From assembly GCA_945875065.1 (NCBI GenBank), contig CAMCJC010000018.1, positions 1-16,101 on the forward strand: a DNA stretch of 16,101 nt, given 5' to 3'. Below are positions 7,851 to 13,068 of the stretch, piece after piece; the first letter of the stretch is position 1; each line of letters begins with the position of its first letter. This DNA is from an uncultured Propionibacteriaceae bacterium (GTDB taxonomy: Bacteria; Actinomycetota; Actinomycetes; Propionibacteriales; Propionibacteriaceae). A model generated the notes under the pieces. It did no database searches. It was not told the DNA's origin and saw only the letters and a list, made by a program, of their open reading frames with translations. A program made the position numbers and the translations under genes.

Positions 7851-9257
7851 ATGGTCAGGCGAGTCGCAGCCGTGGGAGCGGTGTTTGCCGTCTTCCTAGC
7901 CGGTTGTGCCGCCGCGCCGAAGCTTGGCGACTCGGAGATCGCCAACGCCTCCGACACTCTCGCCAAGGCCGACACGATGTTCCGCCAGCAGATCGAAGGG
8001 GAACCGAAGGACGCCGTCTCCGTCGCAGACAACGCCAAGTGCTTCTTCGAACGGGCTGGCGACCAGCAGATCGGCGACCGCGTCTACTGCGGCCCGCTGA
8101 AGGTCGCGTCGTCGAAGGCCGACTGGGCCGCCTACGCATATCAGGCCGGCGAGAAGGGGTCGCGGGTCGAGTTGGGGGAGTTGAACTTCGAGGGTTACGA
8201 GGATCCGCAGGGCTATCTGTTCCGCACCGACGGGGCGACGCCCGCATCGCCGGAAAGCGTCACGAGCCCGGCCGGCCAGGTCTCCGAGTTCAGCAACTTC
8301 GCGGCGATGATCCCGCTCCGGGCCGCGAAGGACATTGAACCGGAGCCGCTCGCCGAACCGGTCACGCTCAAGGAGCCGGCGGTGACGATCAAGGTTGCGG
8401 GTCGCGTCGAGCTGGCGACGATCCCCGGTGCCGCGATCGCAGCCCTCGACTCGGGGGCCAGCGGCGACGGGGCCTACCGTCCCGCCGAAGGGCAGCAGGT
8501 CGTGGCGTGGCAGATCGATCTGGGGCCGGCCATCGACCTGGCACCTGCCCTCGGGGCGTCGCTGCCCTCCGGCGTGAAGGACGCCACCGCGACTCTGTCG
8601 GTGCAAACCAGCGGCACCGCGCTCGGCGTCGTCGGTGGAAAGGACACGCCATGGGAGGACGGGGGCACGGGCGTTTCGTTCACGTGCCCGAATGTCCCGT
8701 GCTCCCCCGTCGCGGAAAGCTCGTACCTATTGGTGGTCTCAGCCGCCAGCCTCGACGGCGCCGAGCTCATCGCCGCGACCGCCGGCGAGCAGGAACGGGC
8801 GCCGCTGAACGGAGGAGCCGTTACCAGCGAGCACTCGTCGGTGCTGTACGACGCCAAGTACCCGCGCGTCGACCTCGCCTCCACCCCGCACGAGGTCCGG
8901 TTCACCGCTACCGGCAGCGAGCAGAATATTGAAGGCACCTACTCCACCCGCATCCCGCACGCGCACCTGACGTCGTTCGAGGTCACCCAGGGGTGGGCGC
9001 CGGCCGGGCAGGCCTGGTTGATCCTGACGCTGGAGGACGAGAAGCTCGACCTGCGAGAAGGCCGCGGCGCCCTAGAACCCGAGACGTGGAGCGTCCAGGC
9101 CGGCGAGGCCACCGTCACGGCGACCGACGTGGGAGTCGCGGGGCGCGTCGTCTTCCAAGTGCCGGCTGACGAAAGATCGTTCGCGGTGGTGGCAAGGCCA
9201 AGGTTCGACGGCTCGGTCGCCACGCAATCGGTCGAGGCGGAGATCCGCTTCCCCTAG
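7851..9257 (+). CDS. Large secreted lipoprotein of unknown function
   Basis: A 468-aa protein with a clear lipoprotein signal: RR at residues 3-4, a hydrophobic stretch, and the lipobox LAGC with C19 as the lipidated cysteine, so it is probably anchored on the outer face of the membrane. The mature part is rich in V, T, A, D and E and poor in lysine, and alternates short hydrophobic strands, suggesting beta-sandwich domains. Two segments look like domain starts: VVAWQIDLGPAIDL (about residues 214-227) and LTSFEVTQGWAPAGQAWLIL (about 374-393). A central C-x4-C pair sits in FTCPNVPCSP. I do not recognise the family. GAGGG lies 3 nt before the ATG. A TATCGT hexamer at 7795-7800 is a possible -10. 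It follows mfd by 132 nt. Confidence 0.85.
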   Translation: MVRRVAAVGAVFAVFLAGCAAAPKLGDSEIANASDTLAKADTMFRQQIEGEPKDAVSVADNAKCFFERAGDQQIGDRVYCGPLKVASSKADWAAYAYQAGEKGSRVELGELNFEGYEDPQGYLFRTDGATPASPESVTSPAGQVSEFSNFAAMIPLRAAKDIEPEPLAEPVTLKEPAVTIKVAGRVELATIPGAAIAALDSGASGDGAYRPAEGQQVVAWQIDLGPAIDLAPALGASLPSGVKDATATLSVQTSGTALGVVGGKDTPWEDGGTGVSFTCPNVPCSPVAESSYLLVVSAASLDGAELIAATAGEQERAPLNGGAVTSEHSSVLYDAKYPRVDLASTPHEVRFTATGSEQNIEGTYSTRIPHAHLTSFEVTQGWAPAGQAWLILTLEDEKLDLREGRGALEPETWSVQAGEATVTATDVGVAGRVVFQVPADERSFAVVARPRFDGSVATQSVEAEIRFP

Positions 9258-9469
9258 GGCCTGTTTCGAAAGTCATGCCCTGCCCGCGGTGGTCTGGATC
9301 GGGCGGCCTAGCGTACCAACAGCTTGACCAGTACATCCAGTACACCGGGCAGTTGTTGTAACGCTATGTCATCTACCCCAGCCCATCCTCGCCGAGAACA
9401 GCACTGACGAAACACACCCTAGCCGCGCCCCGCGGCGGTATGCTCGGGGTCAGCCAACAAGGAGATCTA

Positions 9470-9988
9470 ATGAAGCTCGCCGTACGCATCGCCGCGCCGC
9501 TCGTCGCTGTCCTCGCACTGTCCGGCTGCGCCCACAGTCCGAAGCTCGCAGCCACCGTGGGCGACAGGGTAATCACGCAGGCACAGGTAGACGATGCGGT
9601 CAAGAGCTGCCGCGAACTCGGCGTCCAGAACGTTGGAGCCAGCGACGTGGTGCGGACGCTGATCGTCCGCGAGGTGGTGTTGAACGCGGCCGCGACGGCC
9701 GGCGCGCCCATCGACGACGCGGCCCTCGACCAGGTCTTCGACCAGGATCCGGCCGCGGCCGAGTACAAGGACTCGAAGTGCAAGCCGGTGCTTCAGGCGC
9801 GGTTGGCGGTGGCGATGTACAACCAGCACCCGGCGTCGGCGGCCCGCCCCGACTTGCTCAACCAGGTGCCCTTCGAACTGAATCCCCGCTACGGCACGTT
9901 CGACCCGGCGGCAAACTTCGACGACCAGTCGGGGTCGCTGTCGATCTTGTCGAAGGAGTCGCAGCAGGTGCTCCTCGAACAGCGGTGA
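9470..9988 (+). CDS. SurA N-terminal domain-like lipoprotein
   Basis: A 172-aa lipoprotein: signal MKLAVRIAAPLVAVLALSGC with lipobox LSGC (C20). The mature start AATVGDRVITQAQVDDAV is typical of SurA/PrsA-type chaperone N-terminal domains, and VELNPRYG-type residues (FELNPRYGTFD) near the C-terminus match the small actinobacterial SurA-N lipoproteins encoded between mfd and mazG (for example mycobacterial LpqU-type genes in that position). The parvulin isomerase domain is absent, so a chaperone or binding role outside the membrane is more likely than prolyl isomerase activity. The ATG at 9470 has AAGGAG at 9459-9464, a strong site; an in-frame ATG at 9440 has none and would disrupt the signal peptide. 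It overlaps the next gene by 4 nt. Confidence 0.88.
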   Translation: MKLAVRIAAPLVAVLALSGCAHSPKLAATVGDRVITQAQVDDAVKSCRELGVQNVGASDVVRTLIVREVVLNAAATAGAPIDDAALDQVFDQDPAAAEYKDSKCKPVLQARLAVAMYNQHPASAARPDLLNQVPFELNPRYGTFDPAANFDDQSGSLSILSKESQQVLLEQR

Positions 9989-10593
9989 CCGGCGAGCTCG
10001 CCCGGCTCCGGGAGGTCATGGACACGCTGCGGGTCAAGTGCCCGTGGGACGCGAAGCAGACGCATGCGTCGCTGCTGACGTACCTGATTGAGGAGACGGC
10101 GGAGGTCGTCGACGCGGTTGAGGCGGGTGACGATGCGGATCTGAAAGAGGAGCTAGGCGACCTGCTTCTCCAGGTGTTCTTCCACTCGAAGATCGCAGAG
10201 GAGCAGGGACGCTTCAACGTCGACGACGTCGCTGCGGGTATCGCCGACAAACTGATTCGCCGCCACCCGTATGTCTACGCGGGCGAGTGTCCGCCGTCGG
10301 AGCTGGATGGCAGCTGGGAGCAGCGCAAGGCCGCGGAGAAGGGGAGATCCTCGTCGCTGGACGGCATTCCGGAATCCCTGAGCTCCCTAGCCAGGACGCA
10401 GAAGGTCGTGACGAGAGCCAGGGCCCACAAGGTGGCGATCGACCTTCCTGAAGAGCCGATCACGGCCGAGGAGGTGGGCCACCAGATCCAGGAGCTGGTG
10501 GCCAGGGCTCAAGCCAGCGGGGTAGACCCAGACGCGGCAGTGCGCCAGGCCCTACGCGACCTGGAGAACCGAATCCGCCAAGCCGAGGGGTAG
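9985..10593 (+). CDS. mazG: MazG nucleoside triphosphate pyrophosphohydrolase
   Basis: MazG hydrolyses (d)NTPs to the monophosphate and pyrophosphate, clearing aberrant or excess nucleotides. Predicted product 202 aa. The all-alpha NTP-PPase motif is clear: CPWD at 19-22, E36 E37 xx E40, then E56 xx D59 in EELGDLLLQ, followed by KLIRRHPYVY. The second MazG domain of the 263-aa E. coli protein is reduced here to SLARTQKVVTRARAHKV and a helical tail. The GTG at 9985 overlaps the TGA of the lipoprotein gene (GTGA), the standard sign of translational coupling, and places CPWD at its usual distance from the N-terminus. The frame is open further upstream, but that part is out-of-frame sequence of the lipoprotein gene. 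Confidence 0.95.
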   Translation: MTGELARLREVMDTLRVKCPWDAKQTHASLLTYLIEETAEVVDAVEAGDDADLKEELGDLLLQVFFHSKIAEEQGRFNVDDVAAGIADKLIRRHPYVYAGECPPSELDGSWEQRKAAEKGRSSSLDGIPESLSSLARTQKVVTRARAHKVAIDLPEEPITAEEVGHQIQELVARAQASGVDPDAAVRQALRDLENRIRQAEG

Positions 10594-10603
10594 CGGACCC
10601 CTC
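10585..10603 (+). terminator. Hairpin across the mazG stop codon
   Basis: GAGGGGT (10585-10591) and ACCCCTC (10597-10603) form a perfect 7-bp stem with a 5-nt loop, spanning the TAG stop. GCC/GGC pairing could extend it past a short bulge. There is no T-run, so if it terminates it is of the U-less kind proposed for actinobacteria. Otherwise it is a 3' stabilising hairpin. Confidence 0.35.
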
Positions 10604-10621
10604 AGCGGCCTCGCGCGCCAA

Positions 10622-10693
10622 CACCCCGGCCCGAATCCCCGCGCACCAACCCCGGCGCGAATCCCCGCGCACCAATCCCGGCGCGAATCGCCG
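10622..10693. repeat. About 2.8 tandem copies of a 26-nt GC-rich unit
   Basis: The unit is AACCCCGGCGCG followed by AATCCCCGCGCACC. Copy 1 (about 10622-10647) differs at a few bases, copy 2 (10648-10673) is complete, and copy 3 (10674-10693) stops after 20 nt with a one-base change and becomes the left arm of an inverted repeat. It is non-coding and lies just after mazG. There are no spacers, so it is not a CRISPR. The role is unknown. Confidence 0.7.
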
Positions 10694-10761
10694 TTTTGGG
10701 TGAGCGGGGGTGTGTGCGGCTAGGGGCTTTGCGTCGCCCGTTCACCTGGCCCGGCGATTCG
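10684..10761. repeat. 78-nt imperfect inverted repeat
   Basis: Outer arms CGAATCGCCG (10684-10693) and CGGCGATTCG (10752-10761) are perfect complements. Inner arms GGTGAGCGGG (10699-10708) and CCCGTTCACC (10737-10746) match at 9 of 10 positions, with a G-U possible at the tenth. The two unpaired gaps are both 5 nt, so the structure is symmetric around a 28-nt loop. It sits between the tandem repeats and the Y RNA promoter. It could be a REP-like mobile repeat, a terminator for mazG read-through, or a protein-binding site. Confidence 0.6.
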
Positions 10762-10805
10762 TGCACGCCCCTGGGGGTATGTGGAGGGGTGGGATGTGGC
10801 GGCGG

Positions 10806-10834
10806 TTGCGATTCTGGCGATGGGTGTGTAAGGT
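10806..10834 (+). promoter_or_regulatory. Promoter for the Y RNA / Ro60 locus
   Basis: A -35 TTGCGA (10806-10811) and a -10 TAAGGT (10829-10834) are separated by exactly 17 nt; both fit the actinobacterial housekeeping pattern. The predicted start near 10841 coincides with the first paired base region of the first structured RNA, which independently supports the promoter. The -10 lies inside the palindrome at 10822-10845. Confidence 0.65.
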
Positions 10835-10845
10835 GTTACACACCC
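10822..10845. promoter_or_regulatory. Perfect palindrome over the -10 box: likely operator
   Basis: GGGTGTGTAA (10822-10831) and TTACACACCC (10836-10845) are perfect 10-bp complements around GGTG. The element covers the -10 hexamer and the predicted transcription start, the classic place for a repressor dimer. There is no T-run after it, which argues against a terminator. The cognate regulator is unknown; the small HTH protein at the end of the Ro gene is a candidate only by proximity. Confidence 0.6.
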
Positions 10846-10985
10846 GGGTGGGCCGGAGAGCTTCGGTTATCACTATCGCTGATAGGTCGCGGGCTTGAAC
10901 CCCGCCTAGGTTCGCTTGGTAGCTCCGTCGGTAGAGCAGAGCTCTTGGAACCGATCGGCGCTCACAACACGTCCGCCCGGGCCCG
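10841..10985 (+). ncRNA. Y RNA 1 (YrlA-like, with tRNA-like domain)
   Basis: A structured RNA of about 145 nt. The 5' and 3' ends pair: CGGG 10845-10848 with CCCG 10982-10985, T10849 with G10981, GGGC 10850-10853 with GCCC 10975-10978, a bulged C10854, GGA 10855-10857 with TCC 10972-10974, GAGC 10858-10861 with GCTC 10960-10963, and CGGTT 10864-10868 with AACCG 10949-10953. Inside lies a tRNA-like module in permuted order: T-arm GCGGG-CTTGAAC-CCCGC (10889-10905); an acceptor-like stem CTAGG/CTTGG closed by a TTCG loop (10906-10919); TA; then a textbook D-arm GCTC-CGTCGGTA-GAGC (10922-10937). A hairpin TATCA/TGATA precedes the T-arm. Bacterial Y RNAs bind Ro60 through the outer stem and carry tRNA mimicry, and this RNA lies just upstream of a Ro60 gene. 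Ends are predicted, not known. Confidence 0.75.
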
Positions 10986-10991
10986 TATAAC
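10986..10991 (+). promoter_or_regulatory. Possible -10 box for Y RNA 2
   Basis: TATAAC matches TATAAT at five of six positions and ends about 7 nt before the first paired base of the second structured RNA. No -35 is apparent, so Y RNA 2 may equally be made by processing of a longer transcript. Confidence 0.3.
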
Positions 10992-10998
10992 TAAAGAC

Positions 10999-11112
10999 TT
11001 GGTGAGGGGTCCGGGCCGGATGTGTTCGGTTATCTTGGCATTTCTAGGTTCGACTCCTAATCGCCGCTTTGCGGCGGAATCCGGCGCAGCGACACGCCCG
11101 GGCCCTCACCAG
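10999..11112 (+). ncRNA. Y RNA 2 (second tandem Y-like RNA)
   Basis: A structured RNA of about 114 nt. Outer stem: TGGTGAGGG (11000-11008) with CCCTCACCA (11103-11111), a bulged G11009, T11010 to G11102, CC with GG, GGGC (11013-11016) with GCCC (11096-11099), and GTGT (11022-11025) with ACAC (11092-11095). It shares GGGCCGGA then TTCGGTTATC with Y RNA 1 (18 of 22 positions identical). The inner part has a T-arm with a canonical T-loop, TAGG-TTCGACT-CCTA (11045-11059), then an acceptor-like stem TCGCCGC/GCGGCGG closed by TTT (11061-11077). CGG 11027-11029 can pair with CCG 11081-11083. There is no D-arm, unlike the first RNA. The 3' end is about 46 nt before the Ro start codon, with no terminator between. 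Confidence 0.68.
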
Positions 11113-11158
11113 CTGATCCACCATGGTCTCCCACGGGCACAGGAAGGAGGCGAGAACC

Positions 11159-12730
11159 ATGGACATCCTTCGCTCGATCAAGACGCGTATCACCCCGCAG
11201 AGTGAGCGGGCAGACGCGCGCCAGGTCCGTAACTCGGCCGGCGGCTACACGTTCCAGCTCGACGACCACGCGCGGTTGCGTCGCTTCCTGAACCTCGGCG
11301 TCGACGGCGGCACGTATTACGCGTCGCCCCGGGATCTCGCGCTGGACAACGCCCAGGTGATTAAGCGCCTCGCCGAGTCCGACCCCGTCGGCATGGTTGA
11401 GACCATCGTTGACGTGTCGCAGCGCGGTGCGGCGCCGAAGCAGGGGCCGGCCCTGTTCGCCCTCGCTTACGCGGCGTCCGTGCCGGATGCCGCCCCGCTG
11501 GCGCTAGCCGCCTTGCCGAAGGTGGCGCGGACCGGGACGCACTTGTTCACGTTCGCCGGCTACGTGGAGCAGTTCCGCGGCTGGGGTCGTGGGCTGCGAC
11601 GCGCGGTCGGCAACTGGTACCTCGACAAGCGGGCCGACGCCGTCGCCTACCAGGCCGTGAAATACCGGCAGCGCGAGGGCTGGTCTCACCGCGATCTCCT
11701 GCGCCTGGCCCACCCGGTCACGAGCGTTCCCGAGCTCCGCGCGACGTTCGACTGGATCGTGCGCCAAAGCGTCGACGAGGTCGCCCCTCGACTGATCCAC
11801 GGCTTCGTAGCGGCCCAGCAGACCAACGAGACAAAAGCGTGGGCGCGGCTCGTCCGTGAGTACCGGCTGACGTGGGAGATGCTGCCCGACGCCGCCCTCG
11901 GTGAGACGGCCGTGTGGGACGCGCTCCTCGACGTTGGGGTACCGCAGACCGCGCTGCTTCGGCAGCTGCCGCGCCTGACCCGGCTGGGCATGCTGAGCGG
12001 CATGGGCGGCCGCACCCACGAGGTGTGCGCCCAGCTCGCCGATCCGGAGCGGCTCCGCCGAGCCCGCGTGCACCCCGTCAGCGTGCTGGCCGCGGCCCGC
12101 ACGTACGCCTCCGGTAGGTCGTTTCGCGGGTCCACGACGTGGGAGCCGGTCAGTCGGGTCGTCGACGCCCTCGATGCGGCGTTCTACGCCGCGTTCGGGG
12201 CGGTCACCCCGGCTGGGAAGCGGACCCTCGTCGCCCTCGACGTCTCCGGATCCATGGGCTTGGGAGCGCTCGCCGGCACGCCGCTGACCCCCAGGGACGC
12301 ATCCGCGGCCCTGGCGCTGGTCCAGCTCGCGACCGAGCCGAAAGCCGATGCCGTCGCGTTCCAGAGCAAGATGGTTCCCCTGGCCATCTCGCCCAGGCAA
12401 CGCCTCGACGACGTCCTGGCTCGTCTGGCCGGGATGCCGTTCGGTGCCACCGACTGTGCGCAGCCAATGCTGTACGCGCGTCAGCGCAAGCTGAACGTCG
12501 ATACGTTCGTCATCTACACCGACAACGAGACGTGGTTCGGGAACATCCACCCGCACCAGGCGCTCCGCCGGTACCGGAACGCCAGCGGGATCGACGCGAA
12601 GCTGATCGTCGTCGGTATGACGGCGAACGGCTTCACGATCGCCGACCCGGACGATCCCGGCATGCTCGACGTCGCGGGCTTCGACCTCGCGGTGCCGAAC
12701 CTGATCGCGGAGTTCTCCCGTGGGCTCTAG
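11159..12730 (+). CDS. rsr: Ro60/Rsr ortholog (TROVE and vWA domain RNA-binding protein)
   Basis: Ro60 is a ring-shaped protein that binds Y RNAs on its outer face and the ends of misfolded RNAs in its central hole; in Deinococcus it works with Y RNA and PNPase in RNA degradation. The 523-aa length matches Deinococcus Rsr (about 530). The TROVE domain covers about residues 10-345, opening with NSAGGYTFQLDDHARLRRFL and GVDGGTYYASPRDL, which are highly typical. The C-terminal vWA domain has an intact MIDAS: D361-x-S363-x-S365, T431 in GATDC, and D455 in YTDNETW. The ATG at 11159 is chosen for AAGGAGG at 11144-11150, 8 nt upstream; an in-frame ATG at 11123 lacks one and adds residues not seen in the family. 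Two Y RNAs lie upstream and a small HTH gene overlaps its end. Confidence 0.95.
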   Translation: MDILRSIKTRITPQSERADARQVRNSAGGYTFQLDDHARLRRFLNLGVDGGTYYASPRDLALDNAQVIKRLAESDPVGMVETIVDVSQRGAAPKQGPALFALAYAASVPDAAPLALAALPKVARTGTHLFTFAGYVEQFRGWGRGLRRAVGNWYLDKRADAVAYQAVKYRQREGWSHRDLLRLAHPVTSVPELRATFDWIVRQSVDEVAPRLIHGFVAAQQTNETKAWARLVREYRLTWEMLPDAALGETAVWDALLDVGVPQTALLRQLPRLTRLGMLSGMGGRTHEVCAQLADPERLRRARVHPVSVLAAARTYASGRSFRGSTTWEPVSRVVDALDAAFYAAFGAVTPAGKRTLVALDVSGSMGLGALAGTPLTPRDASAALALVQLATEPKADAVAFQSKMVPLAISPRQRLDDVLARLAGMPFGATDCAQPMLYARQRKLNVDTFVIYTDNETWFGNIHPHQALRRYRNASGIDAKLIVVGMTANGFTIADPDDPGMLDVAGFDLAVPNLIAEFSRGL

Positions 12731-13013
12731 CGATCCCCTGCACGGCGTCGCCTCGGCACTAGTTGCCGATGGCGGCGCCGCTTCGCGTTTCGGGACCGAC
12801 GACCTTCTGGCCGCCCGCGCGCGCGACCTGCACGAGCAGGCGGCCGAGGCCGAGCATCGCGCCTCCCAGCTGCGCGCGGAACGCGACCTGCTGATCCGTA
12901 GGCTGCGAGCTGACGATGAGCGGCGCTGGTCGTACGGGGCGCTGGCGAAGGTCATCGGCTGCAGCCGTGAACTGATAGCCGCGATCGTCAAGGCTCCGAA
13001 GAAGCGTCCCTGA
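12720..13013 (+). CDS. Small coiled-coil and helix-turn-helix protein
   Basis: A 97-aa protein, function not recognised. After a flexible N-terminus, residues about 28-65 (LAARARDLHEQAAEAEHRAS and on to LLIRRLRADD) look like a charged amphipathic helix or coiled coil. The C-terminus RWSYGALAKVIGCSRELIAA fits a helix-turn-helix (about residues 69-88), followed by a basic tail KAPKKRP. The GTG start overlaps the end of the Ro gene by 11 nt and has GGAG at 12709-12712, 7 nt upstream, inside the Ro gene, so translation is probably coupled. Small actinobacterial proteins of this layout exist, but I know no function. It may be a DNA-binding regulator, perhaps for the palindrome upstream of the Y RNAs, or an RNA-binding partner. 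Confidence 0.75.
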   Translation: MGSSDPLHGVASALVADGGAASRFGTDDLLAARARDLHEQAAEAEHRASQLRAERDLLIRRLRADDERRWSYGALAKVIGCSRELIAAIVKAPKKRP

Positions 13014-13068
13014 GCCTTGAGCGAGGCCATCCGGGGCTTGACCGGGTTGCCGTGGCGGGACCGGTGGG

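Noticed and set aside
9261..9281. Insertion-sequence end (CTGTTTCGAAAG near the lipoprotein stop)
   Set aside because: No matching inverted end, transposase fragment or target duplication could be seen nearby; TTTCGAAA is only a short palindrome.
10622..10693. CRISPR-like repeats
   Set aside because: The copies are directly adjacent with no unique spacers, and no cas genes are present.
10920..10937. A conventional tRNA gene starting near the D-arm-like segment
   Set aside because: The D-arm is perfect, but the bases upstream do not pair with any downstream acceptor strand, and no anticodon arm follows at the right distance. The permuted order inside a Y-type stem explains it better.
10906..11067. 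A tRNA interrupted by a group I intron (D-arm at 10922, T-arm at 11045)
   Set aside because: The intervening stretch of about 100 nt is far too short for a group I intron, the flanking acceptor strands do not match each other, and the insert is fully explained by the 3' and 5' strands of two adjacent Y RNAs.
11504..13030. Long minus-strand open frame opposite the Ro60 gene
   Set aside because: It has low-complexity Arg/Gly/Val-rich composition, no start signals, and is fully antisense to a recognisable TROVE/vWA protein.
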